Positions 1 to 49,300 of a DNA stretch of 64,000 bases are shown here, piece after piece. A program made the position numbers and the translations under genes. The notes below the pieces were generated by a model. It was given only the letters and a program-made list of their open reading frames with translations. It ran no database searches and was not told where the DNA came from. The stretch comes from Cinclus cinclus (taxonomy: Eukaryota; Chordata; Aves; Passeriformes; Cinclidae). The stretch covers positions 22,554,131 to 22,618,130 of the forward strand of contig NC_085050.1 of the NCBI RefSeq assembly GCF_963662255.1, read 5' to 3'. Positions within the stretch are counted from its first letter, which is position 1, and each line of letters starts with the position of its first letter.

Positions 1-311
1 ACTCTGAATAGCCTCTTACAAACCAGAGCCTTACAGAGGACTTTCACTGTCTCTTGAAAAATCAAGGTGACAGTATTTCAAGTACTAGGACATAGGTAGC
101 AGTGCTTTCTATGACCTTCTTCTCAGCCCCTGTCATCCATGAGATTAGAGTGGGGTTGCTATAAAACTAGTTTACAGATAAATCTGCAATCTGTCATAGG
201 TTTGCAGGGAGGGGAAAGGAAGAATAGGGACTCAGTTGCATAGTTCTGGCTGTTTCTGTACACTTACGAACACATTTTAACGTTCTCAGTGATTTTATTT
301 CTTTCCTGTAG
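1..311 (+). other. WDR19 intron, partial
   Basis: Intronic sequence ending in a pyrimidine-rich acceptor (ttcctgtag). No other feature seen. Confidence 0.8.
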
Positions 312-35525
<35,214 letters not shown>

Positions 35526-36610
35526 ATTCAGGTATGTCCAACAGTCTGCACTCTTTACTTAACAGGGTTCATTCCAGATGACTCTGGGAGCATTTCCCTG
35601 TAAGTAATCCTAACTTACAGCCTGAGTCAGTGCCTCAGATAGAACTGGGTCTCAGGTTATCACCCCTTTTCCCTCAGGCATGCAAACACCAGTTGGGTTC
35701 TAACTCAGTTTACCCCTATGACCACCTTACCATCCACTAGCTCTTTTGGAGTATGTTCTTGTACACCAGGTTTGCCTGAGTAGCACAGAGAAGGGTTTGA
35801 AGATCTCAGCATCATCCAAACTTCTCCAGATCAGCACACGTTTAAAGTGTGAGGAGAGAGAGCAAGATGGATACTAACTGGAAGGAGCAAATCTAAAATG
35901 CAGGTTACATGATCTTAACTTGCCTATTTAACAGAATCTACCCCAGGAAAACAACAAGTATTAGCCTGAAATACTCATACTTCAAAGAAAGAGAGCATGG
36001 CTCTGTCTTAGATCCAGGACTTTAGGTTTTGTTTTTTTAAATGGTAACTGAAAATGAGTTAACAATGTTCTTCAATAATGTTAATAATTTCAAGGCAGAT
36101 TTACTATTGCAAATACATTAGGTGAAAACTCAGCTGTAGGTCAGAGCAATAATGCATTAAAGTTCTTCTGGGGAATTTTTATTTGATTTTTCCTGATTTG
36201 CTATCAGTGTATCTCAAAATATAATTAACCACTTCTGTTTATTTCCAGAACTGCTTGTGTTGGCTGGCAAGCAGCAAGGAAAATTCCTCGCTACGTCACA
36301 CCTCTCTTCCCCTGAAAGACCTAGTAACAGCCATGTCACTTCTATTTTGTCATATCTGTAACTATTTAGCTTTTGATAAATTTTGTACTTTAGTTTATTG
36401 TAGTAATAAAACTGGTAATTATTATGAACAAAACCTGCATTTTATCTGCACCAAAGAAAAACCACAGGGCCATCTTTCTAATATGTAATCATAATATGAA
36501 TGGCAGGAAGAAAAACCACCTCCCTACTTTTCTTTTTTGGTATCAGTTCTGAACTGTTATGAATATTTTCAATTTTTTTTTCAATTAAACTTTTTTATTC
36601 TTTACATATT
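35526..36610 (+). other. WDR19: WDR19 3' UTR region
   Basis: Non-coding sequence after the stop. Candidate polyadenylation signals are AATAAA at 36405-36410 and ATTAAA at 36584-36589, the latter followed by a T-rich stretch. The true 3' end is not determined. Confidence 0.6.
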
Positions 36611-36852
36611 CCTTTCTGGTTTATGATTGAATATATATCTTGTACAAGTACAGGCTACTCAAGATTTGGAAGTAAATCCCTCACTGCTTTTCTGTGTCTC
36701 TACCTGAACAAAAGGGGAAGTTGTAGGAAAAGAGAAATGCCACATCCTGTATGTGAAGGAAAGACAAAACTGTGGAATAAAGGAGGGAGACAGGACAGAA
36801 CACTACATGAACTTAACCAAAGCTTTAAAAGAGTCCTGTGAAGCAATTTATT
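36594..36852 (-). promoter_or_regulatory. Candidate RFC1 polyadenylation signals
   Basis: On the minus strand AATAAA reads at 36852-36847 and again at 36599-36594. The first is about 410 bases past the RFC1 stop and is the likelier site. Transcripts using the second would overlap WDR19 messages that end near 36600. Confidence 0.55.
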
Positions 36853-37264
36853 GTAATTTTATATACTGCTTAATTTCTATAATGTACAAATAGGCCATTC
36901 AGATATGGGGGTTTTGCATCATATACTATTTACAAGACTTCACCACATAATGTCAGGGGATTTGTATTTAAAAAAAAAAAAAAAGCAGTGAAGTCCTAGG
37001 AAGACTCAGCAGAAATGCCAGGTAGCTAAACATGACATTTTCAGCATGTTCACACACCTGTTGCATAAGGACAATTATAGCTTGTAACATGTACCATGTC
37101 AAGAGTAAGCACAGCAGGGCATCATGTGAGAGCACAAGAGCTACAGCACCTCTATAAGAGGAGCATTTTCAACACACTAGTTCTACTTTCCCAGCAGCAG
37201 CACTGCATCTGTTTCATGTTCCTGGCAGAAGTTAGGTAAGCAAAGCTGTGTCCAAAGCAAGATT
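36853..37264 (-). other. RFC1: RFC1 3' UTR
   Basis: Sequence between the RFC1 stop and the nearest minus-strand AATAAA. It includes a poly-T run in the RFC1 sense (A run at about 36969-36984 on the plus strand). Confidence 0.65.
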
Positions 37265-37366
37265 TTACTCTAAATGTCTTGTCTTCTCTTTTCTTTTTCC
37301 TTCTTTTTTTGTTGTTTCTTCCTTTTTCTCTCTTTTTGGCAACTTGGAAGACTTCACCTTTTTTTG
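37265..37366 (-). CDS. RFC1: RFC1 terminal coding exon R22
   Basis: Encodes a 33-residue lysine- and glutamate-rich tail beginning [12 protein letters not shown] and ending RHLE, then TAA. The start matches the human tail (KKTKSSKPSK), while the end is longer and different. Acceptor ttgtag. Confidence 0.9.
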   Translation of the reverse strand, partial: QKKVKSSKLPKREKKEETTKKEGKRKEKTRHLE

Positions 37367-40300
37367 CTACAAACAGAAATATACAGACAGTTTAAAATCT
37401 AGCTGCAACCTGAAAGAAGTTTAAGTCAAAATGTAGTCAGGGTTAAGGAAAAAGCCACCTCTTTCCCTCCCCTTTCATGTGTGAAATATATAAATGGAGA
37501 GTACAGACTACAATATTTAGTCTTAAGGGCTGACCACAGTTCCCCATTTGGTGATACCTACAGAGGTACAAGGGGGCATTAATACAATTGTCATCTGCAG
37601 TAACCACAGGCACCATCCTCATCAACACCTGAAATAGCACTAAGTTTTGGAACTGGATGCAGAACTCATAGATTTAGAGTGATGTCTCACTTTGGTCCAA
37701 CATAAGACAATGGACAGAAGTAACTTCAGACTTTTCCACACTATCACCAGTTAAAAATTTAAAAGCTAGGATATTATTTAATAGCTATTATGATTTTTTT
37801 TCTTAATTCAGATGAATTTCTAAATTAAGATTATGTTAAAAGTCACAGAAGGGTAACTAAAAACAAACCAAGAAACCCCAACACATTCAGTCAGTGTTTA
37901 ATACTGAGGAGATTAAATCACCTTAATCATTGCATCACTGTCAACAGTATCCTGCTCATCCTCATCAGACTGGATCTCTTCCACATTCAAGTCTTCACTC
38001 AGATCTAAAGTTGCTGCAGACCCCGACTGCCTTTTAGATGCCTTGACAGAACTAAGTGAATATGGAGTCAGATGTGCCTCTTTGTTGTAGGCACGTGTAA
38101 AAGCTGCTTTGACCTGGCAGGGTGGAAGGAGGGAAACTGAGCATCAGTTTAGGAACCACAGACTGTTAGCTAACCAACTTGCTGAGAGATTCCACATCAA
38201 CTTTCCTTTGGAAAGATGTGACCAAAGATACATAGAAGATGACAGTCTCTCAAAAGGACACAGAAAGCATTTAAGAGCTGTATGGTGAAAGATCATTTTA
38301 AACAAGTCCCACATAATCCTCAATAAAATGTGCGTCTTCAGATGCTTCTTGTTTAGGCCCACAATAACTTCAGCACAGTCACATCAGAGTCCCCTTCAGC
38401 AGCACTGTATAGCATATTCAGACACCAGGGGAAAACACCTGATAGTAGTATGTTTAGTTACCAGCAGGTTCTTCTCTTTCCATGAGCACGACCTGAATGA
38501 GGGAGATCATGGTTCACATCACATCTGCCTAGTTTGTAAAAGAAACTTGAGCTTAAGCTCACTTTGTACCAGGTGAGGGCCCCAGCCACTGGAGGAGCAG
38601 CACATGAAGCACTCCAGGTCTGGCAGTTCTGTCTAACAGGACTGGAAAAGGTGCAAGCTGCAAGGCAGCCTCTGAAAGCAGTGCCTGCTCTGTAACACAG
38701 GCAGCTGTGTGTCCCTCTTTGCAGGATGCTAAGAAAGGCAGGGCTGTGCCTGAAGGACACAGATCTTACAGCCAGAGCTTGCCTGTAGAAAGGTACAAGC
38801 TTCCCCTGTCCTTCCTGTGTTCTGCCTCTGTGGCCACAACACAACTAACTCCCAGTAATCCTTTACACCAGGAACAAAAACTGTACGACTCTGGAGTGAA
38901 GCACAGCCTGATTATCTTTTAGGACTTAGCCCTGAACTTTTAATGGTATGGTTGACAGCTGATTCAAAAAGCCTACTATCAATTGTGGTTAAGATGGTAC
39001 ACCAACTTCAGCCCTTTCCAAAGCACATCCATACCACAGCAATTATTCCAGGATTTCTTATTTAAGATATGGAAGAAAACAAAAAAATTCACTGGTAAAT
39101 TTTACCTTGGGATCCAGCTTTGAAAAAGGACTGGGTTTGCCTCCCCACGTGCTTATTTCCATTATATTTTCAACATCTTCTTTCATCAAGCAGTAAGAGT
39201 CCATAAATGTTACAGCTTGTTGCACACCATCTGCTCCTAAGTCTTTCAAGGGCTGGACAAGTGCATCCCGCAAATATGACAAATATTCCATATTTACTGT
39301 CCTCTTGCACGTCTGAGTTCTTTGTCAAATTGAAAATAAAGTATTCAGTAAGTAAATCTGTCCAACCAGCACCACTGACTTCTAAAGACAAGAATAAATA
39401 GGTAAGGAGGCCCTCGGCAAATGAACACTCAGCCACTGTAAGAGGAAACTGCAAGCTGTACCGTGACATTCCTTTTGCCATACCTGCATTAGGGAGTAAC
39501 CAATGCAAGGTATTTGAACACCAAACAGTCTGGGGAAATACATCTCTGAGATACATAACTGAGAAACAACTTAAGGGGAAGTAAGACAAATGCAAGGTAC
39601 TTGTGATTATACTTAAAGTGTTTCCAGATCAACTTGCTCAAATTAAGCACTGAGAAAAGTGTCACCAGTAACACAGGAACACATTCACAGAACACATGAA
39701 CATGTCACTTGTTTGCACCAAACACAGAAAGGAATTGATGGTAGGTAATGAACTGCACAAGGAAGAATTGTATCAGAGGAATGTCAGTACTACCTGAGAC
39801 TCATGTGCATTGCCAGTTCTTGAATGATACGATCATGTTTGCCTGTGGATGAAAATTTCCCCAGCCAGCTGGGAAAGACAGGAAACTGGGACATGTGACC
39901 CCTCATCAGCTCCCCTGGGAGAACACTTGCATAAATAGCCTGAAAAAGTAATACACATGCCAAACTCAAATCACACTGAAAGTCTGATGGACATCATGAC
40001 ACACTGCCCTGCACTGCACTGGCCCCAGGGAAGAGGGCAGTTGACACAGGGCCACAGTGGAGACATCTTATTTTAAGAGAACTCTCTCAATTGCTTATTT
40101 CTGGTCAATCCCTGTTGGGTTACAGCTTCACCCCTTGTACCATCCTGTTTGTTACCCATGTTCTAAAATACCTATGAAATTATCTGGGTTTCAAAACTAA
40201 AAAAAAAAAACCTAAACAAAAAACCTAAAAAAAACCCAAAAAAACCACCACCCCCCCACACACAAAAAAAACAATAACAAAACAAAAACATGGCTTTTCT

Positions 40301-43300
40301 CATGTCCAGACAAATAACTGACTTCACACAAACAAGTGATCTCCAGCACAAAGACATAGTGAAGGAAACATTTCCAAGGAGTACTGCAATCTATATCAAG
40401 TCAGCTATGTTCCTAAGCAATTCAGCTCTTCGGAGCTGTACTGAGCAGGGGGGTGAACTCCAGAAGTGCCTTCCAATTTTACCTACAATGCATTCTCTGA
40501 TGCCAGTCGTAATCCTTTAAGCACAAGTCTTGTCAGTGTTTCAGTGAGCATTAAAAGAAGTACAGTGACCAAGTTGCAGACTTCTATGCTTAGAGAGAAA
40601 TCCTGCCTTGGTGAGAAGGAGGACAGAGTAGGCTTGTAACAGCACAAGTGATACACACCACGTGCTTTATGCTTTGTGACAGTCCAATGTTTTCATGTTT
40701 CAGAAGACTTCATTTCATGTTGCAGCATGGGCCCAACAATATGGATATGGGAAACTCTTCTGATCACCAGTGGAACAGAGACTACTACATGAAGTATGAC
40801 CTATACAGATCATATAATTATACTGAAACACCGATTTCCACAGATCCACCTTTAGCACTGGACACCCCTTAAAGAACAAAAAATGAGTGTTAAGTGCTCA
40901 CCTGTGTCGGAAGAAGATTCCAGTTCTGCTTGCTACGAATCTGCCTGTCCACTATATCACCATCACATATACTATCAGCTGCTCTACTCAAGAGCACCAA
41001 GTGCTTTTTTAAATTACCTCTGGAAAAAAATGAAGTTGACTTTATTACAAAGCAGAAATATCCAGATAGGTTTTAACCTACTTTGACTCCCTGATACAAA
41101 AGCCTATGTCAGTTTAGGGTTTGGAGTAACTCACCCAGCAGCAGCTGGTTTCACATGCACATAGTTCTCTTGGACGAAGAGAGGTGCTAGTGAATAATCA
41201 TGGAAGAAAAGATCTGATTTGTCTATAAGAGACATACGAGCAGTCTCCTCTCCAGTAGCAAAAACCTTCCGGACAACGTCAAAAGGGCCCTAAATAAATG
41301 ACATTTCAAGAAGTCAGCAGCTAGAAGGTCAACATAAAAAGTAAGACACAGCACAGTACCAACAGAATTAGTATCCAGGAGTATCTTGACTCATCAGTAC
41401 AAGCTCCACGTCTAGTATTAGTATTTCCACCCTAGAACTTTACCAGTTTTAAGAACTGTATTTTATTTTTTATATTAAGATAATTATCTCCTAAACAGAA
41501 AAAAAAGGATGGGAAGAAAGAGCTTCATAATTGCATCTTATATAAAAGACCAGTATACCAAAATATATACTCAGTCCTTGATATACTACTCTTCAACTAT
41601 TTGTGGCAAATGTCATAGCTCTTGGCACCTAGGCTTTATTCAGTGCTTCAGTTCAAAAGGCGTTTATAAAGCCTAGTGATTGTATCAGAATATGACAGTA
41701 AAAGCCAGTCCAGTATCTGACACTTACCAGTTTGATGTCCTTTTTGGCTCTGCTGGCATCTGTTTTAGCCTCATCGTAAGTCAGTGACTTGTCTTTTGCA
41801 CACCACATATTAAGATTATGTAAAACCTAAAGAACAAAATTTACAATTTGGTAGCATGATAAGAGTTGAAATGGAAGCAATAATAGCCTGATCTTTATAC
41901 ATAAAAATACTGTTCAAATACTCTGAAGTCAAGGCATTTAATCTGCTATCTGAACAGTCACCGATGATGGATGGTTACTGACCTGTCTGATGTCCTGATT
42001 TGCTGCCAGGATTATCTCTTGCATAGCAGGTGGGGGAATTTTTAAACCTTCTTTAAATGCAATAGACATCATGGCACCCTGTAATCACAATTGATAAACT
42101 GTCACTAGAGAATTCCTATTAATTCTTTCCCCAGCAGAATATGTTGACACATCTATGAAAGAGCACTGTGTATTTTTTCTAAATTTTTCAAGTACACATA
42201 GCTCCGATTTTCTCTCATAAACATAAACCATCATTTACCACTGGTGTAAAAAAGAGAATGTTCATTTATAAAAACCCATTTTGGATATATTCTTAAGAAA
42301 GACATCTAAAATCCAAAAGGCTTTGGGAAGAAAAACTCAGGACAATTCATTCTGAAAAGCAGTTACTCACTGAGATGATCCATTAAGTGGTGTATCCCAT
42401 TCTGAATAAATTCTGTCACATGAAAAATGAGGTTACTCATGGCAATTCAGTGCAGTCCATAAAGCCAGAGCCTACTTACTTTGATCTGTTCTAGACGAGG
42501 TTTCTGAAAACGAAGATCCAAACAGTAGTGGACCAAGGAGCGCATTTTAGGATGGTTGCGATCGTTGCACATACAAATGATGGGTATCTTCGTGTGTCGG
42601 ATCAAACCAATCAACTCCTGCAATTTAAACATGTCACAATTACATCAGATAACCTGGATAAAAAGAACAACTAGAATGTCTTATCCAGCAGCATTAGTCC
42701 CTGTTAAATCAGATCCTTGACAGGTGCCAAGTCCATAACATTCCTTCTACTATAATCACATTTCTACACAGTGCAAACCTAGCCCCTTGCCTACATTTTT
42801 TCACTTGCTGCAAGAGATCTGCTGCCTACCCACTTCCACTGTCTACTTCCAGGAATTATGTTTGGAACTGTCTTCAAGAAGCAATGAAGACCGATAGCCC
42901 AGAGTACAGCTGTCCACCTGCAGAACTAGACCTCCAGAGGCCAGTCTGATCTGGCTTACGCCCAGAGGGAGAACACAGCTTTCTAGCTGCACCCTGCCAC
43001 AAAGAATGAGAAAGCAGAAAGTAAAAAAGGTCAGCTCTCATCCCTGCTCCAAGAGTCTTTATCATTTTTAGGCTTGCCAGAACAAACTTTGCTAGCTGTA
43101 ATGAAGGTGAAATTCAGCTCAGTTTCATTCCTGCAATGGAAATACCTGCATCTGAGCTAAAAATCCGTATGCCCTTTACCGTCAAAATACTGCATGTGAC
43201 TATAGGAAATTCTCAAAAGCTAAAACTGGAGCTACCAAAGAGAACAAAGGATGCTGCTGCCTATGCCACACATCAGTTATTCAGTGTTACTGCCTATGCA

Positions 43301-46300
43301 AAAGACCAATAGTCCCAGGCAGATTATAAACCTCCTGCTGCAGGAAGATGACACCTCAGAGAGACCTTAGGATAAATGTACCTGTTCTAAAGTGTACATA
43401 CTCCAGGTCACCACTCCAGGCTTCTACTCTACACAAGTATCCTCTCCCCCTCTCCACCAATCCACAGTTCTTACACAAAGACAGGCTTCTAAAACACATC
43501 AGACTGTACTCTGCATAGAGTTTGTTTATGGACCATGGGTTGACAACAGCAGAGTGGCTTGACTATTTTGTGCTATATACGGCACACACTCCTAGCAATG
43601 GCATTAGCTAGGAACTACAGTGGCTTCACCTGAATCCCTCCTCTGTCTTCATTGCCTGCCATACCATCCACTTCATCCATGATCAATACATGTTTCCCGC
43701 TAACTGATGAAGATGCACCTGAAAATGAATATGGATAAGAAAATGAGATGGGAATAAAGGAGTTTTGCTCAGAGTTCTACCCAATGCTAAGTATGATAAC
43801 TCCACCCTAGGCAACTGAGGTGGTGGTTTTGCCACTTCATCACATGATTCTATCTGCACAGACCAGACTGTAACCTCATGTCATCTTCTTAGAAACAAGT
43901 CCCATGGAAGAGTAGCAACTGCAGAGTTCTTGAGTAGTTTGTGCAGATTAACAACTCATTCTACGAATAGCAGGATTTAATTCTAAATTGAAGAAGAAAT
44001 ACAATAGCTTACTACATGAACCCATCCGTATTAGAGCCGGGTCCCTCCACCTGACAAGCAAGGTAAATTCCTAACGCTGTGTAATAAGGAAGCTCTGTCC
44101 TTCCTCTAACCAGACTCTTAATAAAACAAAAATCTCCTTCAAACAACAGACGCACCAGAACAGAAGCCTTTGATGCTGGTGTTGTTAAGTGATTCAGCAA
44201 CTACTTCCTTTAGACTGTTCTTGCTGCGAGTGTCGCTGGCATTCAGCTCCACGTAGCTATACCCCAGTTCCTGGTCCAAACACATAAACCACACAAAAAG
44301 TGAGAACACAGATCAGTGAAAAATTATACAGCTTTAATTAGTTTCTCCCCTTATACTCCTCCAGCAATTAAAAAAAAAATACATGTGTGGAACAGATAGG
44401 TCCAAAAGAGATTATTTTTGTTTTGGTTTTGTGGTGCATTTTTTGTTGTGTTCTTTAGATTTTTTTTGTCGGGTGTTTTTTTTTTTTTTTTTTTTTTTGT
44501 TTGCTTTGTTTTTTTTTTCTCGGTTGGTTTTCGGAGGGTTTTTTTTTGTTGTTGTTTGGTTGGTTTTTGTTTTGTTTTAATTGAGGAGGATGGGGAACCA
44601 TTGGAGTCATATTAAATTTTGGAAGATTAACAGAACTGCCAGCAGGGATAGAAACAGAGCTGTGAGCCAAGGCTGGGTAAGCTCCATGGTATTTCCAGCT
44701 GCATAACAAAGAAACATACCACATGGTTCTGAAAGCTGCAGGAAAGAGAAGCTTTTAACTATTTTACCAATATGAAACACATGACTCCCCCAGCAACACT
44801 AACACTGCCTTCAGTCCCTGACACAACTTAACCTCGATGCTCATTTATCAGCAAACTCTCCTGCCAGAGGCAGCCAGAACACAGCACTGAGCACACACAT
44901 CCTTGGTCTGTTTTGCTGGCATTTCCTGTGGAGCACAGAGAAATGCTCTGCAGAGTCCTGAGGCAGCAGAGAACAAGCCAGGTTGGAAACCAGAAACAGA
45001 AAAGACCATGCTTTGAGAAAAAAAAAATGAGCCCAAGATAGCACATTCACCTTTCCTAAAGGTCTGGTTCTAGGTGTGGCATCAACTTGTTGTCACAAAG
45101 CTCAGAGGCATGCAGTGGAGGAAGTGGAGGGGCGGTGGGGGAAGGATTCAGAATTACTCTATACAACAGATTTCTAAATTCAGATTTATAAATGGACACA
45201 TAGCCCTGTCAATGTCTCTCATCCTAAAGTAGCATTTCAATTTAGAAGAAATCTGGGAAAGATCTCTTAAGATATATAAAAACCATGACCTTAGGCTTTC
45301 AAAAAGCTTGCCAGAATTTGACTCCTGCTAAATTAAGTGCAAATATTAAGTGCAAAATCCAACTTGCAGAACTAGTGCTGAATGCTCATAATTTTGGAAA
45401 ACCATTTCCAGTTGCTCAACATACTGTGATATGCTTCTTCTCAATGTAACAGAAAGAAATGCAGACACCCATTGGTACGTTCTCACTTCAGACCTGATAA
45501 AGGTATTTAAACAGCCACACTTTCACCTGTAACCCTGTTCTGAGCAGATACAACCTGGCTGAGAGCAGACCCTGCTCATTCAGAGCATACCCACCCACAC
45601 ACTGTATCCAAAATCAGAATTAATACGTAACAAAGAAGTGCTGGGAACAATCATTGCTATGAACTCACCTTACAAACTAAAGAAGCTGTAGTAGTTTTAC
45701 CAACTCCAGGTGGACCAGAGAGTAATGCTGCTTTAAAGCCTGTCCCATCATCTTTGCTTCCAGTTTTACTGGGTTTTGCTAAAAAACAACCAAACAAATT
45801 TAAAAAATAAATCAGGTTTTACCTATATATGTAATTATAAAACAAACTGCATGCTCCTGAAGATATCAAGTATCATTGGAATTTTTCCTCATTTAAGGCC
45901 CAATAAGAACATCCAAAGATGCATACACAGCTGCATCCCAGCCACTCGGGGAAAAGCAGCTTAAACCAGCTTACAGTGACTTTGAACTGAAAAATACCAA
46001 AAAAGTGCTATTAATGTAATACAACCATTTCAGCAATCTCCTTACAACCGTATCATATATGTAAAAAAACCACCCCCAAACCCACACACTACCACAAACA
46101 AATTAAGCCAAACCCCAAACACACCACACACAAAACCCCACTATGGCTGAACTAAAACTTACACCCTCTTTTAAACACAAAATAACCCTGTCTGTCTATA
46201 GGATGACAACTCTACTTGATATATGCACTTCTTGCCAGAGCCAGGACCTTGACAATTCATCCCTACACGTGACAGCAGCCCTTCAGACTTGCATGTATCC

Positions 46301-49300
46301 TATATCTTCACTGTTGGCAGTCTCTAACCTATTTCTTCTTACTGAGGAAGAAATCAATAGGCTCAACACAAGGCCATTTTTAGATACATCACAGCTAGGA
46401 TATTTTGAGGTTTTTTGTAAAAATGAAACCAAAGACTTGGGGAAAAAAATCTTTTGAGACACATTTTTCTGCTCATTTTTGAGGCGGGTAGTAAATGAAC
46501 AACTAGTTCACAAAAAAAACAAACTCTGACTCAAGTGCTGCTAAAAGCACACCTGACTGTAGCCTTATTCCCAATTTCTAGAGTTGCTCTGCTACCATCC
46601 AGGCCCTCACTGGTCTAAGGAACTAAGAAGCATGATTAGCATGAAAGAACACAGAGAAAATAAACCAAAATAAACCATTCACCTTGTCCATCTTCCAAGA
46701 TATTCTTGTGCCAATTTCTGAGCCATCGGAGCAGTTTATTGGCACAGCTTTGCTCACCCTGCTGTCCAATAATTGCCTTAAGAGATACAGGTTTATATTT
46801 ATCTACCCATAGCAATCTCTCTGTACCATCTTCATTAACCTCAGAAACCAAGTTCCCCTTAGGCTTTGGGTCTTCTTTATCCTCTACAGTCTGACGTTTA
46901 AAGTCCGTAAGTTTTCGAACAGTTGTGGTTTCTTTCCTGAGAGATCTGATGGCATCTCCCTTTTCAGGAGTAGACTTGTATTTTTTATTATTAGCTTCCC
47001 TTTTGTAGGGGCTAAAATTCCTTTTTCCAGATTCAGCTTTCTGTGGTGTCTTTCTGGGTTTTGACTCCACTTTCTTTGCCTTAGGAAAATGAAAAAAAAA
47101 AAAGAAATTTTAAAAATACAGTAAATAAAGAGCATATTTATTTAAAGACTTACAGGAGTGCTTAGAAAGTGACAAAGCTTATGTATTGATTAAAAAAACT
47201 TCATGAGCAGATACAGAAATACTCTCTGAGAAATAAAGCATGGCTACTAAACACAATTGTCACCAGGCTCTTGTAGTTCTACCCACAAAAAAGAGGTGGG
47301 AAGTGTTCTGGTCATTCCAAAAGCAGTCCCCTTATTCACAAAGCCTGAGGCATCCTACAATCACTGTCAGGTTGGAACAAATGGGTCAGACATCCTTGAA
47401 GCTCTTGCAAAACCACATTTGTAGAAGTTGTTCAACCCAAAACAATTCAAAGGGAGTGGAAGTGATCAGCTAATAAAGCTCGGAGTTGCTTTTCCCTGGG
47501 ACACTAATGATATCTTTGAATAAATAAGGCATGTCTGTACTGAATGCACCACATGTTAGAGCTAGCAGAGATTTTAATAACATTCTATCAGCCACTACAA
47601 CCTAGATTTAAATGTGCACAAAAAATTTGTTACCTCTTTTTTGGTATTGCCTGAAAAAATTCCCTTTAATATTCTTAGTTCAAGTACCACATAAAGACAA
47701 GATCTGTTATGTATACAGTAGTTTACATATTCCTGGGCCTATATGGGTACCACATGGGATCAGTCACAATTAAATCTAATTCCAAAGACTTAATGAATAT
47801 TCCTTGTTTCAACCTGATACCATCTAACGAGATGCAATTACCTGCTCTGTCAGGTACCTAAAATGCAGAATGATGTCAGAGTAGGAAAATACCTTTAGGT
47901 CCCAAGTAGAGTCATTTGTCTTAAGCACAAACCAACATTTTTCACTTTTAACTTAAAAGGTAAAACTGATGATTGTTGTGTTACTATTACTGGAACAGAA
48001 AACAAATTCAATTAAAAATAAACCAAAGCAAAAAAAAAAACCTAATCCCCCAAGTTTATTATAGACATACCTCTGTTTCAGCTGCCAGTTCATATTTGGA
48101 CTTTTTGCCTGGCATAGTTCGAATAAGATCAAACAGACCATCCTCATCAATAACTTTTGTGCCCAAAGTTGATGCCTGGAACAAAAGAAAGAATTAAATG
48201 TGAAGTCAGGTTACATTAAGATTCACATAATGCATTTCAAAGTGTTTTCCAGTAAAAAACTATGACTAGAAACACAAGAGTTTAGATATATAGATATAGA
48301 TATACATACACACGTGTGTGTGTGTATGTGTTGTATGTATGCAGATGTAATAGCAAAGCAAAGCTGTAAACCACTTGGCAACTTTCCATTTTAAAAATGT
48401 ACTTTATTGTTAGTACTGCTTCCTGTTGGCAGGGATACTGGAAATTACCAGTTAAGAGAGGAACAATTCAGCTTCACTTTGCCTTTGGCCAGGCACAGGA
48501 ACACACACTCACCTTCTCACATTTGGACTGGCCACAGTCTCGCCCCATCACCAGGTAATTTGTCTTCTTGCTGACATTGCCAGTTACTTTTCCTCCATAA
48601 CGTTCAATCAGAGACTTGGCCTCATCTCTCTCAATACACTCCAGAACACCCGTAATTACAAATGTCAGGCCTTCCAAGCAGTTTTCAGCTCCCTGAGAAC
48701 CAGAGGATTGCATGAAATGCCATTATTGGTACAATTCTACCAAACAGCTCTTAAACATCAGCTATTTTAACCCTCTACCACATCAAGTACCCTATGAAAC
48801 TTTACAAATAAGATTATCGTACCTAGCTAGGTAATAATTCTAAAAGTTCAAATAAGAATAGCTACCAATAAAATTTCACACACTGTTTACCTGACTATAC
48901 TTGTAGCACTCTGTGCTTCAAGCACAGCATGTCAGTCAAATGAGTGACAGCAATCTTCACCTTTAAGACCAGTAACTATTTCTGATCATCCTGACTTCCT
49001 AAACCCAGTTCTGAATACAAATTCTTTAGTACACTTCCTTACATTTAGTCACTGCTTTGCATTACAATCTAGGTTTTTCTAATACATTCTTCCAGTGGGA
49101 AATAAATACCAGTCTTTAAACAGTTAAGTCGATACTTATTAAACCACTTACAGCAGTAGGTCTACCAAACACTCCACTTCATATGTAGAACCCTGTAGCC
49201 AAACTTACCTGAGGTATCTCTTTGGAGCCCAGTGCTTTTGGACCCTCACGATTAAGGAAGCTTCGGTAAGCTTGGTAATTGTTTCTCTTCTTTTCAGAGT

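Noticed and set aside
36255..36488. 77-residue open frame in the WDR19 3' UTR
   Set aside because: No recognised similarity, and it falls between the two genes' stops where UTR is expected.
44383..44724. Phenylalanine- or lysine-rich open frames on both strands
   Set aside because: They lie across a low-complexity T/G tract.
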